Assembly: GCF_025997855.1 (NCBI RefSeq)
Contig: NZ_AP026560.1
Coordinates: forward strand, 2,429,001 to 2,493,000
Source: Deinococcus aetherius
GTDB lineage: Bacteria > Deinococcota > Deinococci > Deinococcales > Deinococcaceae
DNA: 64,000 nucleotides
Direction of reading: 5' to 3'
This document shows, one piece after another, positions 14,884-24,794 of this stretch; position 1 is the first letter of the stretch; each line of letters opens with the position of its first letter. The position numbers were made by a program, and so were the translations under genes. The notes below the pieces were generated by a model. The model ran no database searches, was not told the DNA's origin, and saw only the letters and a list, made by a program, of their open reading frames with translations.

Positions 14884-15678
14884 ATGCTGCCTGTGGACGG
14901 ATCGGCCGAGAAGAGGGACGCCCTGCTGGCGAGCGCGCGGCAGGCGGTGGGCGAGCACCGTCGCCGGGTGGCGGAGGCGCGGGCGCGGGAACACGTGGGG
15001 GCGGCGGGTTGGGCGCAGACGAGCATGCTGGAGGCGATCATCCGGGCGGGGCGTGAGGGTTCGGCGGCGGTGGACGCGCTGCGGCAGGTGGTGTCCCTGA
15101 CGACCGAGCAGGTGCGGACGCTGCCGCTGGGGGCGCCCGGCGAGGCCCGCGAGGTCCACGCGCAGGCCCTCTCCGAGATCGTGCACAGCGGTGAGGAGCA
15201 GATCAGCGCCGCCGAGGCCCTGGACGACCTGGTGTGCCACGCGCTCGCCGAGGTGACGCGCACGCCCGTGGCCGAGGTGAACGTGCAGGCCCTGCGCCGG
15301 ATTCACGAGTGGTTGCAGGGGCAGGTCGGCGCCCTGGAGACGATCACCGGGTCGGCGCGGGCCCAGGCTGACACCCTCGAACAGATCAGCCGCCTGGAAC
15401 GGGTGAGTGCCGAGCACCAGGAGCGGGTGGAGGCCACCCGGCACCTCAGCGCCCGGGAGCGGGTGCAGGTGCTGGGAGACCTGGGCGAGGAGGTCGTGGG
15501 GCGCATCGCGGAACTCGACGAGGCCAACGCGCACCAGCTTGACGCCCTGGGCCGCATCGGGGAGGCGGTCGTCGAGAAGGTGGCGGAGACGGGGACCACC
15601 CCCTCCCAGCAGGTCCAGGCCCTCGAAGCCCTCGCCCAGGCCGTGCAGGACAAGGCCGAGGAGTTGCGGGAACGCTGA
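14884..15678 (+). CDS. Alpha-helical protein of unknown function
   Basis: I do not recognise this family. The 264-residue protein is almost wholly predicted alpha-helical: rich in Glu, Ala, Arg, Gln and Leu, few Pro or Gly, no hydrophobic membrane stretch and no signal peptide. Heptad-like spacing (LEQISRLERVSAEHQERVEA, LGDLGEEVVGRIAELDEAN) suggests helical bundles or coiled coil. The repeated form AL-EI-E/ALD recurs every 30-35 residues, so it may be built from internal repeats. It stands alone between the divergent rplS leader and the ilvA leader. Codon use matches the surroundings. A structural or tethering role is possible, but nothing points to an activity. Confidence 0.7.
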   Translation: MLPVDGSAEKRDALLASARQAVGEHRRRVAEARAREHVGAAGWAQTSMLEAIIRAGREGSAAVDALRQVVSLTTEQVRTLPLGAPGEAREVHAQALSEIVHSGEEQISAAEALDDLVCHALAEVTRTPVAEVNVQALRRIHEWLQGQVGALETITGSARAQADTLEQISRLERVSAEHQERVEATRHLSARERVQVLGDLGEEVVGRIAELDEANAHQLDALGRIGEAVVEKVAETGTTPSQQVQALEALAQAVQDKAEELRER

Positions 15679-15762
15679 GCCGACGCTGGGCCCCACGAGG
15701 CGCGGCCCCGTCACTTCCCTCCTTGTCTACCCCTGCGCACCTTTCCTCCCCCGCCCCGCGCC

Positions 15763-15774
15763 TATCCTCCGGGC
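15763..15774 (+). promoter_or_regulatory. Promoter of the ilvA leader
   Basis: TATCCT at 15763-15768 lies 6 bases before the ATG of a 12-codon reading frame, as in leaderless transcripts. Confidence 0.5.
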
Positions 15775-15813
15775 ATGCAGGCGGCGCCAATGATCCGGGC
15801 CCTCGGGGACTGA
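15775..15813 (+). CDS. Putative ilvA leader peptide
   Basis: A 12-residue reading frame (MQAAPMIRALGD) begins 6 bases after a -10 box and ends 84 bases before ilvA. It holds one Ile codon (ATC at 15793-15795) directly before CGGGCC, which can pair with GGCCCG at 15823-15828. That segment in turn can pair with the 3' arm of the following terminator. The layout is that of a ribosome-controlled attenuator. Only one Ile and one Leu codon are present, which is weak for classical attenuation, so translation and function need experiment. Confidence 0.4.
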   Translation: MQAAPMIRALGD

Positions 15814-15843
15814 CGTTGCCTAGGCCCGCGTGCCCCACGTTCA

Positions 15844-15875
15844 CCCCCGCGTCCGAGGCGGGGGCTTTTTCTTGT
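15844..15875 (+). terminator. Terminator/attenuator in the ilvA leader
   Basis: CCCCCGC (15844-15850), loop GTCCGAG, GCGGGGG (15858-15864) and a C-T5 tract (15865-15870) form an intrinsic terminator that ends only about 25 bases before the ilvA ATG. The loop-to-arm word CCGAGG (15853-15858) is complementary to CCTCGG (15801-15806) in the leader reading frame. Confidence 0.8.
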
Positions 15876-15897
15876 TCTCGGCGAGGAGAATAGGCAC

Positions 15898-17445
15898 ATG
15901 ACGCAAACCCAGGAATTCACTCCCGGCTCGCTGGGCGCCCAGGACGTGCTGCGGCTCGCCCTGACGAGCAAGGTGTACCGCGCGGCGGTGGAAACGCCCC
16001 TCAGCGCGGCGCCGGGGATCAGCGCCCGCTCCGGCAACACGGTCTGGCTCAAGCGGGAAGACCAGCAGCCCATCTTCTCCTTCAAGCTGCGGGGGGCCTA
16101 CAACAAGATGAGCCACCTTACCCCCGAGGAGGCCGCGCGGGGGGTGATCTGCGCCTCGGCGGGCAACCACGCGCAGGGGGTGGCGTTCGCGGCGCAGCGC
16201 CTGGGACTCAAGGCGGTCATCGTGATGCCCGTGACCACGCCCGAGATCAAGGTGCAGGCGTGCCGGGTCCGGGGGGCCGAGGTGATCCTCCACGGCGACT
16301 CCTTCAGCGACGCCGAGGCGCACGCCTACCGCCTGCAACGTGAGTCGGGGCTGACCTTCGTCCACCCCTACGACGATCCCCTCGTGCTCGCGGGGCAGGG
16401 CACGATTGCGCTCGAACTCCTGCGGCAGGTGGATAATGGGGCCTACACGGTGTTCGTGCCCGTCGGCGGCGGCGGACTCATCGCGGGGGTGGCGGGCGTC
16501 ATGAAGGCGCTGCGGGCCGACGTGCGGATCGTGGGCGTGGAGCCCGACGACTCCGACGCGATGTACCAGAGCCTGCGGGCGGGAGCGCCGGTGCGTCTCG
16601 ACACCGTGGGCATCTTCGTGGACGGGGTGGCGGTCAAGCAGGTGGGGGCCTACACCTTCGACCTCACCCGTCGCCTCGTGGACGACTGGGTGCGGGTGAA
16701 CACCGACGAGGTGTGCGCCGCGATCAAGGACGTGTTCGACGACACCCGGGCGGTCATGGAGCCCGCCGGGGCGCTGGCGGTGGCGGGGCTGAAGAAGTAC
16801 GCCGCCGAACGGGGGCTGAGGGGAGAAACGCTCGTGGCGCTGACCTGCGGCGCGAACATGAACTTCGACCGCCTGCGCCACGTCGCCGAGCGGACCGAGA
16901 TCGGCGAGCAGCGCGAGGCGACGCTGGCCGTGACGATCCCGGAGCGGCCCGGCTCCTTCCGCGAGTTCATCGAGGTGATCGGCCCGCGCACCATCACCGA
17001 GTTCAACTACCGCTACGCGCCTCGTCTGGAAGCCCGCGTCTTCGTCGGCGTGCAGCTTCGCTCCCCGGGCGAGCGCGCCGAACTCGTGGACACCCTCTCC
17101 GCGTACGGCTACGGTGTCACCGACCTCACCGACAACGAGATCGCCAAGGTCCACATCCGCCACATGGTCGGCGGCCGCGCCCCCGAGGCCACCGACGAGC
17201 GCGTCTACTCCTTCACCTTCCCCGAGCGGCCCGGCGCCCTCCTCGAATTCCTGACCCACCTCCACGCGGGCTGGAACATCAGCCTCTTCCACTACCGCAA
17301 CCACGGCAGCGCGCACGGCCGCGTCCTCGCCGGAATCCAGGTTCCCGGCGAGGACCTGGGCGACTTCGCCGCCTTTCTCAGGGGGGTGGGCTACCCGGCG
17401 ACGGACATGACGGGGAACCCGGCGTACCGGCTGTTCTTGACGTGA
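15898..17445 (+). CDS. ilvA: Threonine deaminase, biosynthetic
   Basis: Deaminates threonine to 2-oxobutyrate, the first step of isoleucine synthesis; the family is feedback-inhibited by isoleucine. The 515-residue protein has the PLP domain at about 20-330, with the Schiff-base lysine K63 in SFKLRGAYNK, the SAGNHAQGVAFAA block and the phosphate-binding VGGGGLIAGVAGV. Two tandem ACT-like regulatory domains follow at about 335-515; each starts with a variant of (I/F)PERPG(S/A). Two such domains mark the biosynthetic rather than the catabolic enzyme. The ribosome binding site is GAGGAGA. A terminator sits immediately upstream, so expression must pass it or start within it, which favours attenuation control. 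Confidence 0.96.
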   Translation: MTQTQEFTPGSLGAQDVLRLALTSKVYRAAVETPLSAAPGISARSGNTVWLKREDQQPIFSFKLRGAYNKMSHLTPEEAARGVICASAGNHAQGVAFAAQRLGLKAVIVMPVTTPEIKVQACRVRGAEVILHGDSFSDAEAHAYRLQRESGLTFVHPYDDPLVLAGQGTIALELLRQVDNGAYTVFVPVGGGGLIAGVAGVMKALRADVRIVGVEPDDSDAMYQSLRAGAPVRLDTVGIFVDGVAVKQVGAYTFDLTRRLVDDWVRVNTDEVCAAIKDVFDDTRAVMEPAGALAVAGLKKYAAERGLRGETLVALTCGANMNFDRLRHVAERTEIGEQREATLAVTIPERPGSFREFIEVIGPRTITEFNYRYAPRLEARVFVGVQLRSPGERAELVDTLSAYGYGVTDLTDNEIAKVHIRHMVGGRAPEATDERVYSFTFPERPGALLEFLTHLHAGWNISLFHYRNHGSAHGRVLAGIQVPGEDLGDFAAFLRGVGYPATDMTGNPAYRLFLT

Positions 17446-17457
17446 GGTTGTGGGCGG

Positions 17458-17470
17458 TAGGGTGGAGGAC
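17458..17470 (+). promoter_or_regulatory. Leaderless promoter before the kinase-like gene
   Basis: TAGGGT at 17458-17463 lies 7 bases before GTG at 17471. It favours that start over GTG at 17450. Confidence 0.5.
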
Positions 17471-18034
17471 GTGCCTTCTTCCCCTCCCGTGCCCCCGGGC
17501 AGGTTGATCCTGCTCAACGGCGCGTCGAGTGCCGGAAAATCGACGCTATGCCACGCCATTCAAACGCGAATCGACGAACCGTTTCTCCAGTTCTCGCTGG
17601 ATTTCCTGATGTTCGGGGCCAGAGTATTGCCCCGCCGCGATCCTGAGGGGCCCTTTTCCTGGGCCGAGATGCGTCCCCGGTTGTTCGAGGGGTACTATCG
17701 CTGCCTCCCCGCGTTTCTGGGCGCGGGCAACAACCTGGTGGTGGACTACATCATCGAGACACCCGAACAGTGGCGGCGCCTGGTGGAATTGCTGCGGCCC
17801 TTCGATGTCTTTCTGGTGGGGGTCCATTGTCCGCTGGACGAACTGGAGCGGCGGGAGAGGGCGCGCGGTGACCGCCACCTCGGGGACGCCCGGCGTGACC
17901 TGCTGACCGTGCATACCTTCACCCGCTACGACTTTGAGGTGGACTCCCGGCGTCCACCCGAGGAGAACTCGGAAAGAATCATCGCCGCGTGGCACTTGAG
18001 ACGGTGGCCCGGCGTGCTGGGCCGCCTCTCCTAA
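17471..18034 (+). CDS. Chloramphenicol phosphotransferase-like P-loop kinase
   Basis: P-loop protein of the chloramphenicol 3-O-phosphotransferase family. The 187-residue protein has Walker A NGASSAGKST near residues 19-28, the FLQFSLDFLMFGARVLP substrate-region block, and VVDYIIETPEQW. The VGVHCPLDELERRERARGDR segment is the family's Walker-B-distal arginine-rich lid. These proteins are widespread and most are not resistance enzymes; the physiological substrate is unknown. GTG at 17450 is an alternative start. It follows ilvA by about 25 bases but has its own -10 box. Confidence 0.85.
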   Translation: MPSSPPVPPGRLILLNGASSAGKSTLCHAIQTRIDEPFLQFSLDFLMFGARVLPRRDPEGPFSWAEMRPRLFEGYYRCLPAFLGAGNNLVVDYIIETPEQWRRLVELLRPFDVFLVGVHCPLDELERRERARGDRHLGDARRDLLTVHTFTRYDFEVDSRRPPEENSERIIAAWHLRRWPGVLGRLS

Positions 18035-18036
18035 AC

Positions 18037-19010
18037 TTACGGCAGTTCCACCACCCGAACATTCCCGTCCCTGGCACTGAGGTACGACACCCTCTCCCCG
18101 TCGGGGCTGACGTTCCAGTCGCCCTGGCGGACCTGATCGCCGAGGTCACCGAGGGTGCGCCAGGCGTTCGTTCCCACGTTGTACTCGCGCAGGACGTGGG
18201 GAGAACCGTCGGCCCTGAGGGGGATGAGGAGGAGGCGCCGCGCGTCGCGCCAGCGGTAGGAGCCGAAGGCATCGAGCTTGCGGGGGGTCCCGCCCGAGGT
18301 GGGCCGCAACCACAGGCCGTTGCGCGCCGCCGAGTCGAAGGCGACGTAGTAAATGACGCGCGAGCCGTCCGGGCTGACGCTGACCCCCCGGAAGGAGAGG
18401 GCGGTGGCGAGACTGCGGCGGGCCCCCGTGCGCGTGTCGAGGGTGAAGAGCTCGCGGTCGCGGTTGCCCGGGCTGCGTTTGCCGTTCAACAGGAGGACGT
18501 TCTCGTTGAGCCACCCGCTGATCCCGCCGCCGTAGAGGGTAGCGACCTGGCGGGGCGAGCCGAACACGTCCGCCGCGAAGACGCGGGTGGCTCGGCGGTC
18601 GAAGTTGCCCGCCGTGTCGCTGCGCGTGAACGCGAGCCGGTTTTCCGAGGCCGTCCACGTCACGTCCCCGCCGCGCGTGGGGAGGGTGAATCTCCGCCCG
18701 TCCGCGAGCCGTTCGATGACCGTGTTCTCGCCCGTGCCGGGCCTGACCGCCCAGCGCAGTTTCGGGGAGAAAAAGGCGACGGAGGAGAAGCGGCGGGTGA
18801 CCGTCTCGCCGTCCGCCGACACCTGATAGATGCCCGTGGTGGGGCGGGCGGGGGGCCCGTCGAGGAAGAGCAGCGCCTGCGAATCTGGTGTCCACACCGC
18901 GCCGGGACAACAGGTCCCCGAGAGCACGGCCCTTGAGGGCAGGGTGGCGGCCAGGGAGGAGGCCGAGAGCGCGAGGGCCAGCGCCCAGACCCGCTTGAAA
19001 GGGACTCGTT

Positions 19011-19014
<4 letters not shown>
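18037..19014 (-). CDS. Exported TolB-like beta-propeller protein
   Basis: Secreted beta-propeller of unknown partner. The 325-residue protein has an N-terminal signal peptide (MKRVPFKRVWALALALSASSLAA). It is built from repeats with the TolB/WD40-like PD40 signature, seen as WTPDSQALLFLDGP, SVSPDGSRVIYYV and WNVSPDGERVSYLSA. Cys-Cys at 35-36 near the mature N-terminus may form a disulfide. The ATG overlaps the stop of the upstream peptidase gene (ATGA), so the two are translationally coupled and may act together in the envelope. It is not TolB itself: there is no TolB N-terminal domain and no Pal or Tol genes nearby. Confidence 0.8.
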
Positions 19015-19730
<716 letters not shown>

Positions 19731-19935
19731 GGGCGATGGTGACGCACCGCCGCGCTCAAGACGGTGCGGACGCTTACACGGCGACTTAGGTTTCAAACCG
19801 TAAAGCTTCTCCCTGTTAAACTTTTTGGTCTATGGCCCGCCCAGCCCGGTGTTCTCATCCGGCACAGGGGCGGCGGGCAGCGGCGAACTCTCCTGCTGAC
19901 GCCAAGGGGAGTTCGACACCGAAAGGAGCGTCCAC

Positions 19936-21261
<1,326 letters not shown>

Positions 21262-21348
21262 GGGATTGTGGCATGTGGTTTGTCGCTTGTGGACCGGGGG
21301 AAACCTCGGTCCACGCTTTTTGTCCCTCCTCCACAAGCCACATGCCAC
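21262..21348. repeat. Large intergenic inverted repeat after der
   Basis: The 19-base word TCCACAAGCCACATGCCAC at 21330-21348 is complementary to GTGGCATGTGG (21268-21278) plus CTTGTGGA (21286-21293), with a 7-base bulge between those two. The der terminator sits inside. The left-hand word GGATTGTGGCATGTGG recurs with one change as GGATTGTGGAATGTGG before scpA near 46870. Confidence 0.6.
21289..21321 (+). terminator. Intrinsic terminator of der
   Basis: GTGGACCG (21289-21296) pairs with CGGTCCAC (21307-21314), followed by GCTTTTT. It is nested in a larger imperfect inverted repeat. Confidence 0.85.
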
Positions 21349-21351
21349 GCG

Positions 21352-21702
21352 CTACAAGCTCTCCTCCCGCATCGCCACCCAGTCCTCCCACGCGAGGGCG
21401 GGCAGCAGCGCGAAGCTCCCCACGAACAGGGTCGCTATCGCGGCGGGCACCCGCACCGCCGTCTTGCCGTTGAGCACGAGGTACAGGGCCCCCAGGGTGC
21501 TCAGCGCCCCGACATCCATGAACATGACGCGCGCGAAGGTGCTCTGCCGCAGGGTGCCCACCAGGCCGAGGTCGTCCGGGCGCCCCCGCCCCAGCACGGT
21601 GGTCAGGACGAGGAGGACGAAGAGTGAGGCGTAGAGCCTCAGCCGCTCGGGGCCGGGGGCGCGGTACTTCTCCAGCGGGGCGGGGGTCTGGGGTCGGGTC
21701 AT
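21352..21702 (-). CDS. Small membrane protein of unknown function
   Basis: Unrecognised 116-residue integral membrane protein. Three hydrophobic segments are visible: LYASLFVLLVLTTVLG, VMFMDVGALSTLGALYLVL and AAIATLFVGSFALLPALAW. A short proline-rich cytoplasmic N-terminus precedes them. The ATG at 21702 lies 5 bases after TACGCT on the minus strand, which favours it over an earlier in-frame codon at 21747. It resembles small multi-helix proteins of the DUF2834 size class, but I cannot confirm that. It is convergent with der. Confidence 0.65.
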   Translation of the reverse strand: MTRPQTPAPLEKYRAPGPERLRLYASLFVLLVLTTVLGRGRPDDLGLVGTLRQSTFARVMFMDVGALSTLGALYLVLNGKTAVRVPAAIATLFVGSFALLPALAWEDWVAMREESL

Positions 21703-21781
21703 GGCCCAGCGTACCTGCTCGGCGGCCCCAGGAACCGGGCCTCGCACTCAACGTCCTCGTTTACCGTGAGCCAGGCGCCAC

Positions 21782-21865
21782 ATGATCAGGTGGCTGCTGG
21801 GCGGGCTTGTCGTCCCCAGCCTCATGGTGTGCGGCCCGACAAACGAGGGGGACTATGACGACTGA
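21782..21865 (+). CDS. Possible 27-residue entericidin-like lipopeptide
   Basis: A short reading frame encodes a basic N-terminus, a hydrophobic stretch, a Cys after SLMV, and an acidic tail (NEGDYDD). That outline is a miniature lipoprotein, as in entericidin-like peptides. The lipobox is imperfect because Val occupies the -1 position. No strong ribosome binding site is seen; TACCGT lies about 14 bases upstream. It may be a chance frame. Confidence 0.3.
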   Translation: MIRWLLGGLVVPSLMVCGPTNEGDYDD

Positions 21866-21969
21866 ACGCCCCACGGGCCGACCGGCGTCTCCCGGGTTCT
21901 CCCTCCTGGCGGGAAGGCACCTCACATCCCGCTTACACTTCCCGTCCAGAGGACCCGGCACACTGGCGT

Positions 21970-23103
21970 ATGTCCACAATTCGTCTTCCCGCCGTGCTGG
22001 CCCTTGCCGCCACCCTGCTCACCGCCTCCGCGTGTGCGCAGAGCGGCGCCGCGCCCCAGGTCCGCTTCACCCCCTTCGTGAGCGGGCTCTCGCAGGTCAC
22101 CACCCTCACCCACGCGGGCGACGGCTCGGGCCGGATGTACGCCACCGAGCAGGGGGGCCTCGTGCGGGTGATCGAGGGGGGAAAGCTGCGCGACCAGCCC
22201 TTCCTCGACGTGCGGAACCTGACGAGCGCGGGGGGAGAGCGCGGGCTCCTCGGTCTCACCTTCGACCCGGCGTATAAGACCAACCGTCGCCTGTACGTCC
22301 ACTACACCGACCGGAACGGGGACACGGTGCTCGCGCGCTACACGGCCGCCCCCGACTTCTCCCGCGCCGATCCCGGAAGCGCCCGCGTCCTCTTCACCAC
22401 CGAGCAGCCCTACGCCAACCACAACGGCGGGCAACTCGCCTTCGGTCCCGACGGCTTCCTGTACCTGGGGCTGGGGGACGGGGGCAGCGGCGGCGACCCG
22501 CAGAACAACGGGCAGGACCTCGCCTCGCCGCTGGGGAAGATCCTGCGCTTCGACGTTAAGGGCGACGCGGCGCGGCCTGCTCCCGGCAATCCCTTCCTCA
22601 ACCGCCAGGGGGCCAACCCGAACATCTGGGCGTACGGCCTGCGCAATCCCTGGCGCTTCTCCTTCGACCGCGTTTCGGGCGACCTGATCATCGCCGACGT
22701 GGGCCAGAACGAGTTCGAGGAGGTGGACCGCCAGCCCCGCACGAGCAAGGGAGGCGAGAACTACGGCTGGCGCGTCCGCGAGGCCAGAAGCTGCTTCAAC
22801 CCGCCGAGCGGCTGCCCGACCCAGGGCCTGACCGACCCGGTGCTGCAATACGGACGGAACGAGGGCCAGAGCATCACGGGCGGCTACGTGTACCGGGGGA
22901 ACGCCGTCCCGGCGCTCAAGGGCCGCTACGTCTTCGCCGACTTCGGCACGGGCAACGTGTGGGCTGCGCCGACGACCGGGCAGAGCTGGAGCAAGGCGAG
23001 GATCGGGAGCGTGCAGAACCCCTCGACCTTCGGGGAGGACGAGGCCGGGGAGCTGTACGTGGCCGAGTACGGCAGCGGGCGGGTGCTCAAGCTGAGCCGG
23101 TGA
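21970..23103 (+). CDS. PQQ-dependent sugar dehydrogenase (aldose/sorbosone type)
   Basis: Secreted six-bladed propeller of the soluble aldose sugar dehydrogenase family (YliI, Asd), which uses PQQ to oxidise sugars. The 377-residue protein has an export signal with a Cys at the end (ALAATLLTASAC), which may be cleaved by either signal peptidase. Family blocks follow: GERGLLGLTFDP, YANHNGGQLAFGPDGFLYLGLGDGG, WAYGLRNPWRFSFDR, and DVGQNEFEE with the GENYGW motif. TACACT at 21934-21939 and a short leader precede it. No PQQ synthesis genes are in the window. A Cys pair CFNPPSGC probably forms a disulfide. Confidence 0.92.
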   Translation: MSTIRLPAVLALAATLLTASACAQSGAAPQVRFTPFVSGLSQVTTLTHAGDGSGRMYATEQGGLVRVIEGGKLRDQPFLDVRNLTSAGGERGLLGLTFDPAYKTNRRLYVHYTDRNGDTVLARYTAAPDFSRADPGSARVLFTTEQPYANHNGGQLAFGPDGFLYLGLGDGGSGGDPQNNGQDLASPLGKILRFDVKGDAARPAPGNPFLNRQGANPNIWAYGLRNPWRFSFDRVSGDLIIADVGQNEFEEVDRQPRTSKGGENYGWRVREARSCFNPPSGCPTQGLTDPVLQYGRNEGQSITGGYVYRGNAVPALKGRYVFADFGTGNVWAAPTTGQSWSKARIGSVQNPSTFGEDEAGELYVAEYGSGRVLKLSR

Positions 23104-23184
23104 TCCTCGCTCATCCCTGGCGTGGGGAGGCGACCGTCCTTCCCAGTTCTTCGCAAACCTTGGTGGATGGGCTTGACTCAACCC

Positions 23185-23508
23185 ATGTGGGAGAGTTCCG
23201 CTCCGAGTCCGGCCCAGGCGGAGTTCGTGCGCGTCTTCGGCCCCGTGCTGGAGCACCCGCTCCGCTCCGGCGAGCCGACGGCCGCCGCCCGGCCCTTTTC
23301 ACCTTCGCGGACCTGGCGAGTCCTCCTCTTCAGCTTCCTGGACGGCAGGCATTTCCGCCCTCAGGGCAACAGCGGCATCCCGACCGGGGTCTTCTCCACC
23401 ACGCCCTTCGTGCTCGTGCTCGTCGTGCTGGCGCTGGCGGGGTCCAGGGGGCAGCAGGGGAACGCGCCCGCCGCGCCGGGGAGGGCGTACGTACGGGGCG
23501 AGCGGTAG
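23185..23508 (+). CDS. Small hypothetical protein with C-terminal membrane helix
   Basis: Unrecognised protein of about 107 residues (ATG at 23185; ATG at 23167 would give 113). It has an amphipathic N-terminal half (FVRVFGPVLEHPL) and one hydrophobic segment near the end (PFVLVLVVLALAG), followed by a short basic tail. It may be a tail-anchored protein. Neither start has a convincing ribosome binding site or TANNNT box. It lies between the sugar dehydrogenase gene and a bidirectional terminator shared with ccdA, which supports the existence of a transcript on this strand. Confidence in it as a gene is moderate. Confidence 0.5.
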   Translation: MWESSAPSPAQAEFVRVFGPVLEHPLRSGEPTAAARPFSPSRTWRVLLFSFLDGRHFRPQGNSGIPTGVFSTTPFVLVLVVLALAGSRGQQGNAPAAPGRAYVRGER

Positions 23509-23529
23509 GCGGGTGGAGCAGACGAAAGA

Positions 23530-23560
23530 GAGGCTGGGACACTCGCCCAGCCTCCTTTTT
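23530..23560. terminator. Bidirectional terminator
   Basis: GAGGCTGGG (23530-23538) and CCCAGCCTC (23546-23554), followed by CTTTTT on the plus strand and by a CT-rich tract on the minus strand. It serves the plus-strand genes and the convergent ccdA operon. Confidence 0.85.
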
Positions 23561-23571
23561 CGTCGTGCTTC

Positions 23572-24312
23572 CTACCGCAGGGTCCGGTCGAGTTGCCCCC
23601 GCACCGCCCCCGTCTCCTCCAGAAAGGCCAGGTTCTGCACGTAGGGCACGCGCTCCACGATATAGGACTGCGCGGCGCGGTCCACCCCCAGCGCCATCCC
23701 GACCGCGAAGAGGGCGAGCACCACACCGAAGGCCCGTTGTAGCCCGCCGAGATTCCGCAGCAGGGCGGGCAGGCGGGTCAGGAGGCGCCGACCCCCCGCC
23801 ATGACCGCGAGCATGGGCAGGGCCACGCCGAGCGCGTAGGCGGTCGTGACGGCGGCGGCGAAGGCCGTCACCTGCCCGCTGAGCGCCAGGGTGGTCACGC
23901 TCGCCAGGATCGGCCCCACGCAGGGCGTCCAGACGAGGCCGAGAGTGGCGCCCACGAGCAGGCCGCCGATGAGCCCGTCCCCGCCGCCCCGCGCTCCCCC
24001 CTGCGGCACGGCCCGCGCGGCGAGGCGCTCGAAGCGGTGACCCAGCGCCGGGACGGCCAGCGTCAGCCCGAAGGCGAAGAGCAGGGCGACGGCCCCCCAG
24101 CGTAGGGCGTCGGCGGAGATGCCCAGCGCGGTCACCAGCGTGCTCAGAAACAGCGTGAGGACCACGAAACTGCCGAGAAAGCCCGCGATGATGCCCCAGG
24201 GCCGCGCCCGTCCGCCCACCGTGCCCGAGAGCACCACGGGCAGCACCGGCAGGATGCACGGCGACACCACCGTCAGCACGCCGCCGAAAAAGGCCACCAG
24301 CAGGAGCAGCAT
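23572..24312 (-). CDS. ccdA: CcdA-type thiol:disulfide transporter
   Basis: Integral membrane protein that carries electrons from cytoplasmic thioredoxin to extracytoplasmic thiol proteins. The 246-residue protein has six hydrophobic segments. The two key cysteines lie in the family motifs SPCILPVLP (helix 1) and TPCVGPILA (helix 4). It is the membrane domain of DsbD without the periplasmic domains, so a separate thioredoxin-like partner is expected. The adjacent upstream gene (4 bases away) encodes exactly that. It is the last gene of an apparent sigma / anti-sigma / thioredoxin / ccdA operon. Confidence 0.92.
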   Translation of the reverse strand: MLLLLVAFFGGVLTVVSPCILPVLPVVLSGTVGGRARPWGIIAGFLGSFVVLTLFLSTLVTALGISADALRWGAVALLFAFGLTLAVPALGHRFERLAARAVPQGGARGGGDGLIGGLLVGATLGLVWTPCVGPILASVTTLALSGQVTAFAAAVTTAYALGVALPMLAVMAGGRRLLTRLPALLRNLGGLQRAFGVVLALFAVGMALGVDRAAQSYIVERVPYVQNLAFLEETGAVRGQLDRTLR

Positions 24313-24316
24313 GGCC

Positions 24317-24751
24317 CTACCGCACCATGCCCGTCTTGGCGACGATCTCGCGCACGCCGCCGCCCGACCACTTCGCCAGCGCCTTGCCCTGCGCGTCCAC
24401 CAGGACGAAGGTGTGCTGGGAGGTGATGCCGTACTGCCGCTTCAGGGCCGTCTCCTTGTCGTAATCGGTCTTGAAGACGACCACGTTCTTCGGCAATCCC
24501 GCCAGATTCTTCGTGAGGTCGGCGTCGGCGGCCTTGCAGTTGGGGCACCACGTCGCGTGGAAGAACAGCACCCGCCGCATTCCCTTTGCAGCGTCGAAGG
24601 CCGCCTTCGTGTAGGGCTGATAGGCACCCGACTTCATGGTGTGGTCACCCATGTTCATGTCGTGCCCGGTCATGGGCGTGGACGTGGGCGCGGCGGCGAG
24701 CGCGGTGGCGAGCAGGGCGGCGGCAAGGGCGGACAGGTGGAGCTTGTTCAT
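24317..24751 (-). CDS. Exported thioredoxin-like protein with Met/His-rich N-terminus
   Basis: Thiol-disulfide protein outside the cytoplasm. From the ATG at 24751 (AGGAGGT 5 bases upstream) the 144-residue protein has a signal peptide (LSALAAALLATALAA). A short metal-binding-like stretch rich in Met, His and Asp follows at 27-39 (MTGHDMNMGDHTM). The thioredoxin domain carries W-CPNC (C69, C72), with FHATWCPNCK at the active site and the cis-Pro region replaced by ITSQHTF. It is the likely partner of CcdA. The Met/His stretch resembles copper-binding segments of periplasmic copper proteins; copper handling is inference. The longer ORF to 24847 lacks a reason to be translated. Confidence 0.87.
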   Translation of the reverse strand: MNKLHLSALAAALLATALAAAPTSTPMTGHDMNMGDHTMKSGAYQPYTKAAFDAAKGMRRVLFFHATWCPNCKAADADLTKNLAGLPKNVVVFKTDYDKETALKRQYGITSQHTFVLVDAQGKALAKWSGGGVREIVAKTGMVR

Positions 24752-24794
24752 ATTGACCTCCTGATATGGATACGGGGGGAGGCAGGCCGGAGGT

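Noticed and set aside
15841..17559. 572-residue minus-strand open frame
   Set aside because: Antisense to ilvA, with repetitive His/Gly/Val composition only.
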